Assembly (NCBI GenBank): GCA_965261795.1
Contig: OZ253476.1
Span: forward strand, 3,224,001-3,288,000
Length of the DNA stretch: 64,000 bases
Direction: 5' to 3'
Origin: CBDCFV01 sp965261795
Lineage (GTDB): Bacteria; Chloroflexota; Dehalococcoidia; Lucifugimonadales; UBA3495
A model generated the notes under the pieces. The model made no database searches, was not told where the DNA came from, and was given only the letters and a program-made list of their open reading frames with translations. Positions 26,238 through 34,527 of this stretch are shown here, piece after piece (position 1 is the stretch's first letter; each line of letters opens with the position of its first letter). The translations under genes and the position numbers were made by a program.

Positions 26238-27479
26238 TCACAACAGGCCCAGATGGTGTTCCTCATCAGGCCAGATACGTACTTTTCCGTACAGGCCGTC
26301 GTAACCCGGCTCGATGACGGCGCCGCCCGTCCGGGCTTTCAATATCCCGCCGGCCAGTCGCTCGCCGGCCACCTTCTCCAAATCGGCTTCACTGGCCCAC
26401 ACCAACACCTGCAACTCACTGCCCAACTCCTTAACGATACGAAAATATTCTCGTTGCACCGACTTTGCGGAGGGACCGCGGCCCATCGTTTCCGCGATTA
26501 TGTCCACCAACGGCACCAATCTGATGAACTGTGGCCGGCGCTGTTGCCCGTGGATAAAGCCGTCCGGTCCTCTGCGCTCTGCGCCCTCCCCTTGGGACAG
26601 CTTCTCGACCCTGTGCAGCACCCCCAAAGTAAGGGGACGATGGCAAACCGGGCAACGGTCCCCGTTACGGGCCGTCTCTTCGGGTGACATGGACACACCA
26701 CATTTGCGGTGGCCGCTGTAGTGGTACTTGCCTTCCTCGGGGTAGAACTCCACGGAGTAAGCAACCTTTTGCTGCTCCAACGCCTCGGCAAGACCGGAAT
26801 AGCTGAGATCTCCCTCGAAGACGGTTAGCTCTCTCCCTATTTTCGCCGGAGAGTGAGCATCGGAAAAGGACACGATGGACTTGCCGGACAACTCGGCCAT
26901 GTTCCAGTTCATCGCCGGGTCGCTGGAAAGCCCGGTTTCCACAGCGTGGATATAGGGGGTCATGTCCAGGAAACACTCTTCCAGGCTGTCGAACCCCGAC
27001 TTGGAGCCGTACAGGCCGAACCACGGCGTCCAAACATGGGCCGGGATGACCAGACACCGGGGATCGATGTCCATTGCCAAATCGGTCAGGTCTCTGGCTG
27101 ACAACCCAAGCGTGGGGCGTCCGTCGGACTCCAGGTTGCTCCCCCTAATAGCCAAGGCCCGGCATAATTTGTCTACAGCGGTAAAGTCGGGCGCAAACAA
27201 CAGCACATGGACCCGGCGGCCCCGGCCACCCTGCCGGTAAACGCAGCTGACCTCGGTGCCGAGAACAAAACTCCTCCCGCCGAAACTGTACAAGCCAGTC
27301 GGCTCCGGCGCCAATTTCTCCTCCAACTCTTTGCGCCAGATTGGGTGGGTAAAGTCCGCGGCGGCCAGAAGATCGACGCCCTTCAATTTTGCCCAGCAGG
27401 CCAGTGCTTCCAGCGTCAGGTTTTTGCTGGTGGCGTAGGCGAAGCGAGAGTGCAGATGCAGATCGGCGGCGTAAGTCAT
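26238..27479 (-). CDS. Endonuclease Q-like PHP protein
   Basis: 413 residues, matching the EndoQ/COG1379 family: an N-terminal PHP domain (ADLHLHSRFAYATSKNL, AAADFTHP, IPAHVWTPWFGLYGSKSGFDS, SFSDAHSPAKIGRE) whose His/Asp residues bind metals, followed by a zinc-binding segment (HRKCGVSMSP then CPVCHRPLTLG) and a C-terminal helical domain. Characterised EndoQ from Thermococcales and some Bacillus cuts DNA 5' to uracil, hypoxanthine and abasic sites. It stands alone here, downstream of the groEL divergent region, with rimI after it. Confidence 0.83.
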   Translation of the reverse strand: MTYAADLHLHSRFAYATSKNLTLEALACWAKLKGVDLLAAADFTHPIWRKELEEKLAPEPTGLYSFGGRSFVLGTEVSCVYRQGGRGRRVHVLLFAPDFTAVDKLCRALAIRGSNLESDGRPTLGLSARDLTDLAMDIDPRCLVIPAHVWTPWFGLYGSKSGFDSLEECFLDMTPYIHAVETGLSSDPAMNWNMAELSGKSIVSFSDAHSPAKIGRELTVFEGDLSYSGLAEALEQQKVAYSVEFYPEEGKYHYSGHRKCGVSMSPEETARNGDRCPVCHRPLTLGVLHRVEKLSQGEGAERRGPDGFIHGQQRRPQFIRLVPLVDIIAETMGRGPSAKSVQREYFRIVKELGSELQVLVWASEADLEKVAGERLAGGILKARTGGAVIEPGYDGLYGKVRIWPDEEHHLGLL

Positions 27480-27704
27480 GGGCGCAGTCTAGCACACCGT
27501 CCGACGCGCATCCCTTGACCGTTGAAATGGCTGGAATTATCCTTAGCGTGAAGGAAGTATGTCCAACCGGCGACAGGCCGAATTGAAGCCGGTAGCATTG
27601 GAGCCAGACATTCGAGGAATGTGTTTCTCATCCGTGTCAAAGCCTGATTCAAGTAACCATAGCCCAGTTGCCAAATAATGAAGTCTTAAGGAGGACTAGG
27701 GAAT

Positions 27705-29327
27705 ATGCCTGCCAAACATATAGTTCGCGACGAAGAGGCCCAGAAAGCATTGCTACGGGGCATTGAGAAACTTGCCAACGCAGTCAGTTTGACCTTGGGC
27801 CCCAAGGGCCAGAACGTCATCCTGGAAAGAAAATGGGGCGCGCCCATAATAACAAACGACGGAGCGTCCATCGCCAGAGAGGTTGACCTGGCCAACTCTT
27901 TTGAGAATATGGGCGCCCAGTTGATCAAGGAAGCGGCGACCAAGACCAACGACGCCGCGGGAGACGGCACCACTACGGCCACTATTTTGACGCACATGAT
28001 GGTCCGCGAAGGGATGAGGGTCGTGACAGCGGGCGTCGACCCCATGGCCCTCAAAAGAGGCGTGGACAAAGGCGTCGCCGCCATGGTGGCGGAACTGGAG
28101 AGGCTCTCTGTGGCAGTGGATACGCAAGAACAGATAGCCCAAGTGGCCTCCATCTCCGCCAACGACGGTGACATCGGGCAGATGTTGGCCGACGTCATGG
28201 ACCACGTCGGACGGGACGGCGTTATCACCGTGGAAGAAGGCAAGGGCATAGAGTCCGAGACCGAATACGTTGACGGGATGAACTTTGACCGCGGTTACAT
28301 CAGCCCTTACTTCGTCACCAACCCTGAGAGGATGGAAGCGGTCATCGAAGACCCTTACATCCTGGTTACCGACAAGAAGATATCAGCGGTCGCCGCCTTG
28401 GTACCCCTCTTGGAGAAGGCCCTCCAAGTAACCAGGAACCTGGTGGTTATCGCCGAGGACGTGGACAGTGAAGCGCTGGCGGTGATGGTGGTGAACAAGA
28501 TGCGCGGGACGCTGAATTGCCTGGCCCTGAAAGCGCCGGGATTCGGTGACCGCCGCAAGGCCATGTTGGAGGACATCGCGGTACTCACCGGCGGACAGGT
28601 GATTTCGGAGGAGCAAGGCCGCAAGCTGGAAAACACCGAGGTCGAGGACTTGGGCAGGGCCAGGAGAATAGTCTCCACCAAGGACACCACCACCGTTATC
28701 GACGGCCAGGGTTCCGAGGACATGATCTCCGCCAGGGTGGACCAGATACAGGTGCAGATGGAGGAAACGACCTCCGAGTACGACAAAGAGAAGCTACAGG
28801 AAAGGATGGCCAAGCTGTCCGGGGGCGTCGCCGTTATCAGGGTTGGGGCTGCCACTGAGCCTGAGATGAAGCAAAGGAAGCAGCGTGTGGAAGACGCTTT
28901 GGCGGCTACCCGTGCCGCTGTTGCCGAGGGGATAGTCCCGGGAGGCGGTGTCTCTTACATCCGGGCCATGTCCAGCCTCGATAACCTGAACCTCAGGAGC
29001 GACGAGGCAGCCGGTGTAGAGGTCCTGCGGCACGCCCTCGAGCAGCCCATTAGAATTATCGCGGCCAACGCCGGTCAAGAGGGCGCGGTGGTCTTGAACG
29101 AAATCCGGAACAATGCGTCGCCTTCATACGGGTTCGACGCGCTGCGCAATGACTACGGCGACCTGTTGGCCAAGGGAGTTATCGACCCCACCAAGGTATC
29201 CAGGGTCGCTCTGGAGAACGCCGCCAGCGTGGCGACGATGATTCTGACTACTCAATCATTGATTACCAATCAGGAGGAAGAGGAGCCAATGGGCCACGGC
29301 CATTCCCACGGCCCCGGCGGGTTCTAG
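27705..29327 (+). CDS. groEL: Chaperonin GroEL, without adjacent groES
   Basis: 540 residues, full length. The ATP-binding motif DAAGDGTTTATIL is near residue 85, and VEEGKGIESETEYVDGMNFDRGYISPYF and GVAVIRVGAATE are conserved GroEL blocks. The tail is GHGHSHGPGGF, His-rich rather than a pure GGM repeat. A strong AAGGAGGA ribosome-binding site precedes the ATG. The 225-base upstream gap shows no groES and no CIRCE-like inverted repeat, so HrcA control is not apparent. A strong terminator follows, making it monocistronic. Possibly one of several GroELs in the genome. Confidence 0.95.
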   Translation: MPAKHIVRDEEAQKALLRGIEKLANAVSLTLGPKGQNVILERKWGAPIITNDGASIAREVDLANSFENMGAQLIKEAATKTNDAAGDGTTTATILTHMMVREGMRVVTAGVDPMALKRGVDKGVAAMVAELERLSVAVDTQEQIAQVASISANDGDIGQMLADVMDHVGRDGVITVEEGKGIESETEYVDGMNFDRGYISPYFVTNPERMEAVIEDPYILVTDKKISAVAALVPLLEKALQVTRNLVVIAEDVDSEALAVMVVNKMRGTLNCLALKAPGFGDRRKAMLEDIAVLTGGQVISEEQGRKLENTEVEDLGRARRIVSTKDTTTVIDGQGSEDMISARVDQIQVQMEETTSEYDKEKLQERMAKLSGGVAVIRVGAATEPEMKQRKQRVEDALAATRAAVAEGIVPGGGVSYIRAMSSLDNLNLRSDEAAGVEVLRHALEQPIRIIAANAGQEGAVVLNEIRNNASPSYGFDALRNDYGDLLAKGVIDPTKVSRVALENAASVATMILTTQSLITNQEEEEPMGHGHSHGPGGF

Positions 29328-29368
29328 ACTGTAACCGGTTTCGCGCCGGAGTCCATGTAACAACAAAG

Positions 29369-29396
29369 CGCCCCGGCAATGGCCGGGGCGTTCTTA
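29369..29396 (+). terminator. Rho-independent terminator of groEL
   Basis: CGCCCCGGC, loop AATG, GCCGGGGCG (9-bp perfect stem), then TTCTTATTT. It lies 42 bases after the groEL stop. Confidence 0.88.
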
Positions 29397-29404
29397 TTTG
29401 AAGC

Positions 29405-29566
29405 CTACGATAGCGCCGTCAGGTCCTCCGCGTGGACCTGACGGGCGTCGGGCAAAATCACTTCAACCCGGTCATCAATAGTCTCCACGTGGTGACCCCT
29501 GCCTCGCATTGCCCCGGCCCAGATGGACGCCGCTGCCTCCAACGAGGCAGTGGACGCTCCTGCGTT
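29405..29566 (-). pseudogene. Possible remnant or unrecognised small ORF
   Basis: In the 299-base gap between groEL and the hydrolase gene, the minus strand carries a frame without a good start: STASLEAAASIWAGAMRG, then RGHHVETIDDRVEVILPDAR, ending at TAG 29405-29407. The sequence looks protein-like rather than random. A TGA closes the frame upstream. It may be the 3' end of a lost gene, or a 33-residue ORF from its internal ATG. Confidence 0.3.
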
Positions 29567-29626
29567 CCTGAATCAGTCAGCCCTCGACGGTCTTCCCCAT
29601 CTCTCCGGTGAGTTACCGGATGCCAT

Positions 29627-30385
29627 CTAAGCGTAACCCAGCAGCAGGTCCGCCAATTCTTTCGGATTGGACAACATTACTTGATGACAAGCGTCCAAGT
29701 TCACGACTTCCGCGCCCGGCACTCGCCGCGCCATCCTGTATTGCAGGTCCGGCGGCAGCACCTTGTCCTGGCTCAGGACCACGTAAGTAACCGGACTGGG
29801 CGGTTCCGCTTGTTCCAAGGAGACTTTAGTCGTCATTACCTTGGTCGGGATCGGCCCGAAATGCCCCAACGAGTGCACGACCTCCATCGGGTCCATTCCA
29901 TTGCACAACTGGTTGTAAATCACCCCGCGGGGAAGCTTGAGGCCCTTGCCAACGAGTCCGCTCATCGCCGACAGCGCCTTGAATCCGATCCTTGCGCGGG
30001 ACGGAAGCACGCTCACCATGGAACGTTGCTGCTGGGGCACCATTCCGGCCAGCAAAACAATCCGCTTGGGAGATTCCGGGAGTTGGGTGGACGCTTGGAG
30101 GACGATACTGGCGGCGAACCCGTGGGCTACTACCACAACGTTCTTCAATCCTTGGCGTTCAATCACACGGGGGATTGCTTGAACACATTCTTCCAACCGG
30201 ACGTCGCCGGTGTCGCCCTCAGCATCCGCGCCGTGACCGGGCAGGTCCAATGGGTAAACACGGTTTGCTCTTCGGGTCTTATAAAGACTGGGAGGATGCT
30301 CTACAGGGGCGGTCAAGTACCCCCACACCCGGCCCCAACTCCAAGCTCCCTGGCCGGCCCCATGCACCAACAGATAGTCCGTCAT
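29627..30385 (-). CDS. Alpha/beta-hydrolase fold protein, nucleophile serine apparently missing
   Basis: 252 residues with the fold's landmarks: N-terminal YLLVHGAGQGAWSWGRVW (oxyanion loop), DLPGHG, a Asp in VVLSQDKVLP and a His in DACHQVMLSNP. It resembles plant-type MES/hydroxynitrile-lyase-like hydrolases. The nucleophile elbow, normally G-H-S-x-G, reads AHGFAAS, so the serine position is glycine. The remaining triad residues are in place. It may be a non-hydrolytic binding protein, or a pseudo-enzyme. No clear operon partner. Confidence 0.72.
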   Translation of the reverse strand: MTDYLLVHGAGQGAWSWGRVWGYLTAPVEHPPSLYKTRRANRVYPLDLPGHGADAEGDTGDVRLEECVQAIPRVIERQGLKNVVVVAHGFAASIVLQASTQLPESPKRIVLLAGMVPQQQRSMVSVLPSRARIGFKALSAMSGLVGKGLKLPRGVIYNQLCNGMDPMEVVHSLGHFGPIPTKVMTTKVSLEQAEPPSPVTYVVLSQDKVLPPDLQYRMARRVPGAEVVNLDACHQVMLSNPKELADLLLGYA

Positions 30386-30511
30386 ATCCCTATTTCACCC
30401 TGTATACCCAAACGAAGATGATTGCCAGTCCCAGACAACTGCCCTGAGACGGCCCGATGACGCCGAACCAGTCTGCCAAAGCACGGCTGCACCGTTTTGG
30501 TAGAGGGTTGG

Positions 30512-31879
30512 TTAAGATACCGAAAGGGCTTCCCGCAAAGAAGCTAGAAGGCCCTCCTCTTCTTCTGCCAACACTGTCCTTGGGTCCAATAATACCCGAT
30601 CTTCTTCTATGCGGGCAATCACAGGAGTATCGGCCTCCCGTAGTCTCTTCATCACTGTCTCCGGCCCACCGGACAACCCGTGACACGACAAGGCCAGCAA
30701 CCAAGACGGCAGCGTCTCTCCCGGCAAGCTGCCGCCTCCAATGGCCGACCTGCCGCTTACCACCTCTCCCACGCCGGGGAAATACTCTTGCCACTTGCAG
30801 GCCCGCTGGCGGACTGCCTGCTCCGGTGCCGCCATCATCCTCAAGACCGGAACCTCGGACTCGGCTTCCCCTCTCAAATAGTGCAGCAACGTCGCTGTGA
30901 GGCCGGCCAAGCTCAACTTGTCTATCCTGACGGCACGGGCCAATGGGTGTCTTTCCAGTCGTTGCACCAAGTCCGATTTGCCTACCACAATCCCGGCCTG
31001 CGGACCTCCAAGCAATTTGTCGCCGGAAAAGAACACCAGCCCAACCCCGGCGGCGATGCTGTCCTGCGGAGTGGGTTCGTGGGCCAAGCCGTAAGCCTCC
31101 GTGAGCACCAGCGCGCCGCTGCCTACGTCATGCAACACCGGCACTCCCCGTTGAGCGCCCAACTCGACCAGCTCCTGGGACTCTACCGCAGCGGTAAAGC
31201 CTTCCACGCGGAAGTTACTGGCGTGGACTTTCAGCAAAGCCGCGGTATTATCCGTGATAGCGTCGCCGTAGTCCCTGAGGTAGGTGCGGTTGGTTGTGCC
31301 CACATCAACCAGCGTTGCCCCGCTCTGGCGCAGCACGTCAGGCACCCGGAAGCCTCCGCCGATTTCCACGGCCTCGGCCCGCGACACGATGACCTCTTTC
31401 CCTTGGGCCAAAGCTGACAGCCCCAGCAGCACGGCAGAGGCATTGTTATTTACCGCCAACGCCGCCTCTGCCCCGGTAAGTTGCCGCAAAAGCGCTTGGA
31501 GATGGGCTTGGCGGGAGCCCCGGCGTCCAGTCCCCAAGTCCAACTCCAGGTCGGTATACCCCTGCGCTACCCGCGCCATGGCTTCGGTAGCGGCGCGGCT
31601 GAGGGGCGCTCGACCCAAGTTGGTATGGACGATAACGCCGGTCGCGTTTATTACATGCCGCGGAGTGACCTGGGTCATCAATGAGAGTTGGCCGCATACC
31701 GAATCCGCCACATCGGCGGCGCTGGGGGCGTTTCTTCCATTTCGAATCTGCTGCCGGGCCAAGGCCAGTTGCTGGCGCACCAAGTCCACGACCCAGTCCC
31801 GCGGATAGCTGGCAGTCACCCCCGCTATCGCTTCGCTTGCCATTACCCGGTCAACGCTGGGCAGGTCGCGGAATTGCAT
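30512..31879 (-). CDS. selA: L-seryl-tRNA(Sec) selenium transferase
   Basis: 455-residue PLP enzyme that converts Ser-tRNA(Sec) to Sec-tRNA(Sec). Recognised by the N-terminal LPSVDRVM, VINATGVIVHTNLGRAPLS, DVGTTNRTYLRDY and the PLP lysine in FFSGDKLLGGPQAGIIVG-like sequence (here AGIVVG). Length is normal. selB, selC and selD are not in the window, though selB often follows selA. The gene implies that the organism makes selenoproteins, so UGA codons in other genes should be read with that in mind. Confidence 0.93.
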   Translation of the reverse strand: MQFRDLPSVDRVMASEAIAGVTASYPRDWVVDLVRQQLALARQQIRNGRNAPSAADVADSVCGQLSLMTQVTPRHVINATGVIVHTNLGRAPLSRAATEAMARVAQGYTDLELDLGTGRRGSRQAHLQALLRQLTGAEAALAVNNNASAVLLGLSALAQGKEVIVSRAEAVEIGGGFRVPDVLRQSGATLVDVGTTNRTYLRDYGDAITDNTAALLKVHASNFRVEGFTAAVESQELVELGAQRGVPVLHDVGSGALVLTEAYGLAHEPTPQDSIAAGVGLVFFSGDKLLGGPQAGIVVGKSDLVQRLERHPLARAVRIDKLSLAGLTATLLHYLRGEAESEVPVLRMMAAPEQAVRQRACKWQEYFPGVGEVVSGRSAIGGGSLPGETLPSWLLALSCHGLSGGPETVMKRLREADTPVIARIEEDRVLLDPRTVLAEEEEGLLASLREALSVS

Positions 31880-31993
31880 ATCTCTCGACTCCTGATAAGT
31901 GGGCGCCGAACGGCGTCCTGTATTTTAACATGACGGCTGCCTGTTCTTGACCGGTTGGTGTCTCATCGCCAAGGCAATCGAATCGGTGGCGTT

Positions 31994-32050
31994 CAGGTAC
32001 CTGTTCGTATAAGATGTTTGGGATTTACCGGCCCCGGCCGGGGCCGGTAA
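31994..32050. promoter_or_regulatory. Palindromes and probable promoter upstream of acyl-CoA dehydrogenase
   Basis: A 10-bp palindrome CAGGTACCTG (31994-32003) is followed by a -10-like TATAAG (32009-32014) and then a 26-bp perfect palindrome centred between 32037 and 32038 (arms TTACCGGCCCCGG). The gene starts at 32094. The large palindrome would sit in the 5' leader as a very stable hairpin, or act as an operator. Confidence 0.55.
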
Positions 32051-32093
32051 CCTTCCAAACTCACCCCTGATTCTTTCCTGCGGAGAACCTGCT

Positions 32094-33323
32094 ATGCAAC
32101 CTGGGCTTCCTCTGGAGCTCGACGCGCTGAAGAACACCATTCGCCAGATAGTCCGGGACGAATGCGTGCCACTGGAAGCCGGCTACTTGGCCAACCCTCC
32201 CCAAGAAGGGCAGGACGACGGCGGCCCGACGGGCATTGCGCAATCGGTATTGGGCATTGTCGGCACCCTGGACCCGGAAAAGTGGCAGCGTTTGACCAAT
32301 ATATCCAAACAGACGGGCATATTTACCTCGTTCGTGCCCGAGGAGTACGGCGGCGGCGGCATGGGCGCATTGGGCCACGTAGTGCTGGACGAAGAGGTGC
32401 ACAAGAGCATCGTTCAACTGCCCACTTCACCCGTGCCCATGATGATGATCGGAGCGTGCACCCCGGAGCAGGAGCGGCAGTACCTACACCCGGCGATTCA
32501 AGGAGACCTGAATTATGCCTTCGGCCAGACCGAGCCCCAAGCCGGATCGGACCCAGGCGGCATGATGCAAACGCGGGCAGTTCGCGACGGGGACGATTGG
32601 GTGCTGAACGGCACCAAGATGTTCATTTCCGGCGCAGCGACCGCCGACTTTATTCTGCTTCAAGCGGTGACCGACCCCGAACGGCGTCAACGTGGCGGCA
32701 TTACCATGTTCATCCTGGACAATCCCACGGAAGGGATGAGCTTCGAGCCGATTCGAATATGGACCAGTCCTACCCGGGCTCAGCAACACTACATCCACTT
32801 GGATAACGTGCGGGTCCCCCAGACTAAAGTTCTGGGAGAGGTCGGGCAGGGATTCAGCTTGGGGCAAAAATGGCTGGTCCACCACGACCGCCTTCTGAGG
32901 GGGTCGATGGCAATCGGCATCTTGACGCGGGCACTGGAGATGGCCATTGAGTGGGCGAAGCAGCGGGTCACCTATGGGCGGCCCATTGCCGACCGTCAAG
33001 CAATCCAATGGATGCTCACCGACGTTTACATTGACATTATGAACTTGAGGGCTATCACGAGGGAGACGGCGGCCCGGGCCGATGCGGGGGAGGATGTTAG
33101 GGTAGAAGCCTCGATGATCAAGTATTGCGCCGGCGAGTGGGGTTGGAGAAGCATCGACAAGATAATGCAGGTATTCGGCGGCATGGGCGAGACACTGGAC
33201 ATGCCCATTGCTCACTGGTACGTGCTTCTTCGCCATGCGCGGATCGGCGGAGGGACCTCCGAGATACACAAATTCGTCATGGCGCGAGCGCTGCTGAACG
33301 GCGGGGTGTCGTTCCAAGGATAA
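32094..33323 (+). CDS. Acyl-CoA dehydrogenase family protein
   Basis: 409-residue FAD enzyme of acyl-CoA beta-oxidation type. FGQTEPQAGSDPGGMMQTRA and VLNGTKMFISGA are the standard FAD/substrate blocks; the C-terminal VFGGMGETLDMPIAHWYVLLRHARIGGGTSEIHK is the conserved ACAD signature. Substrate cannot be fixed; SAR202-type bacteria carry many paralogues. It stands alone between selA and a SIMPL lipoprotein, so control probably comes from its own leader. Confidence 0.9.
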   Translation: MQPGLPLELDALKNTIRQIVRDECVPLEAGYLANPPQEGQDDGGPTGIAQSVLGIVGTLDPEKWQRLTNISKQTGIFTSFVPEEYGGGGMGALGHVVLDEEVHKSIVQLPTSPVPMMMIGACTPEQERQYLHPAIQGDLNYAFGQTEPQAGSDPGGMMQTRAVRDGDDWVLNGTKMFISGAATADFILLQAVTDPERRQRGGITMFILDNPTEGMSFEPIRIWTSPTRAQQHYIHLDNVRVPQTKVLGEVGQGFSLGQKWLVHHDRLLRGSMAIGILTRALEMAIEWAKQRVTYGRPIADRQAIQWMLTDVYIDIMNLRAITRETAARADAGEDVRVEASMIKYCAGEWGWRSIDKIMQVFGGMGETLDMPIAHWYVLLRHARIGGGTSEIHKFVMARALLNGGVSFQG

Positions 33324-33360
33324 ACCAACTGCCAATGTAAATAATCAATATTCCTGCACC

Positions 33361-33381
33361 AGGACCGGCATCGCCGGTCCT
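33361..33381 (+). terminator. Hairpin after acyl-CoA dehydrogenase
   Basis: AGGACCGGC, loop ATC, GCCGGTCCT: perfect 9-bp stem, 37 bases after the stop. No T run follows (GTAAAAC), so termination may be incomplete. Confidence 0.55.
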
Positions 33382-33444
33382 GTAAAACACGGCGGCAGTA
33401 CGAAGCCGCTCAACTTTCTATTTATCTAAGCAGAAGGAGGAGAA

Positions 33445-34425
33445 ATGACGACGTGGACAAGAAAGGCTAAATGGATGCTTGCGCTGGCCGGAGTTGGCGT
33501 AGCGCTAATGGCGCTGGCTTGCAGCATGGCGGGGCCGCGCGCCATGATTGGCGGCCAACAGCTTGGCGCGGCGTTCGGTCAAGGAACGGAAGCTGAAAAA
33601 ACTTCGCCCAACATGGTCGCATCACCGGACAGAGGAACAGGACGAGCCGCCAACCAGTCAACTCCAACCGGAAAAACGGAGGGGATACTCATAACCGGTC
33701 AAGGCACAGCCTCATCGGCTCCCGACCTGGCAATTGTGACACTCGGGGTTGAAGCGAACGGAGGGACCATAAAGGAGGCTCGCAACTCGGCCGCATCTGC
33801 CTTAGGAAGGATCATCGATACTTTACTGGAGAAGGAAATTGCCGAGAAAGACATTCAAACCTCCCGGCTGAGTATCCATCCCCGGTATAGCACCAGGACA
33901 GTCACCCGGTGCCCAGAGGCTGAAGATGTAAGCGGCGCGAGTTCAGGACCTGCCGAAAAGTTAATGCCCCGAGGCCGCGAGGGACAGCCGGATGTCTGCT
34001 ATGAAGAGCGCCAGAGTGTCATCACGGGTTACGAAGTCAACAATCAGCTGGTCGTCCGGCTGCGGGACCTGGACACCGTGGGCGAGGTCATCGACGACGT
34101 AACCGACGCCGGGGGTGACCTGACCCGGTTCCAAGGCATCAGTTTTTCCTTGGAGAACCCTGGGCCGTTGAAAAAAAAGGCGTTGACCGCTGCCATCGAA
34201 GACGCCCAAGCGAAAGCGGCACACATGGCCAAGATAAGCGAAGTGACTTTGGGTGAGCTTATCCGCATCTCGGAGGCATCAAGACAACCCGGCCCTCAAT
34301 ATCGTGAATCCTTGGGATTTGCCATGGCACTGGAATCCGCGGTTTCCGGAAACGCTTCCACCTCCATCGAGGCCGGACTTGTAAACGTAAGCGCCACCGT
34401 ACAGGCCGTGTACGATATCGAGTAG
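33445..34425 (+). CDS. SIMPL (DUF541) domain lipoprotein
   Basis: 326 residues. N-terminal basic residues, a hydrophobic stretch and a lipobox LAC at about residue 26 indicate a lipid-anchored protein. After a 50-residue Ser/Gly/Thr-rich linker the SIMPL domain begins: GILITGQGTASSAPDLAIVTLGVEANG, with the conserved GYEVNNQLVVRLRDLDTVGEVIDDV and an LKKKALTAAIEDAQAKAAHMA segment. A cysteine pair in the middle (CPEAED ... VCYEER) may form a disulfide. AAGGAGGAG precedes the ATG. Function of SIMPL proteins is poorly defined. Confidence 0.85.
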   Translation: MTTWTRKAKWMLALAGVGVALMALACSMAGPRAMIGGQQLGAAFGQGTEAEKTSPNMVASPDRGTGRAANQSTPTGKTEGILITGQGTASSAPDLAIVTLGVEANGGTIKEARNSAASALGRIIDTLLEKEIAEKDIQTSRLSIHPRYSTRTVTRCPEAEDVSGASSGPAEKLMPRGREGQPDVCYEERQSVITGYEVNNQLVVRLRDLDTVGEVIDDVTDAGGDLTRFQGISFSLENPGPLKKKALTAAIEDAQAKAAHMAKISEVTLGELIRISEASRQPGPQYRESLGFAMALESAVSGNASTSIEAGLVNVSATVQAVYDIE

Positions 34426-34454
34426 GGCTTGTCTTTGTATTTCTACAAGCAGGC

Positions 34455-34483
34455 TTGCGGCGACCTTCTTTGATTGCTAGAAT
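34455..34483 (+). promoter_or_regulatory. Promoter of the riboflavin operon
   Basis: TTGCGG (-35), exactly 17 bases, TAGAAT (-10). The ribD start is at 34528, leaving a leader of about 40 bases, too short for an FMN riboswitch; no RFN-element sequence is visible. Confidence 0.6.
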
Positions 34484-34527
34484 TTGCATAGGTTTATCAA
34501 GGTGCGCAATAGTCCGGGAAGGATAAC

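Noticed and set aside
27480..27704. CIRCE element upstream of groEL
   Set aside because: No TTAGCACTC-N9-GAGTGCTAA-like repeat was found in this gap.
34427..34450. GCTTGT/ACAAGC inverted repeat after the SIMPL gene
   Set aside because: Only 6 bp with a 12-base AT-rich loop and no T run; too weak to call a terminator.
34426..34527. FMN riboswitch before ribD
   Set aside because: The gap is about 100 bases and lacks the RFN conserved core; a plain promoter fits better.
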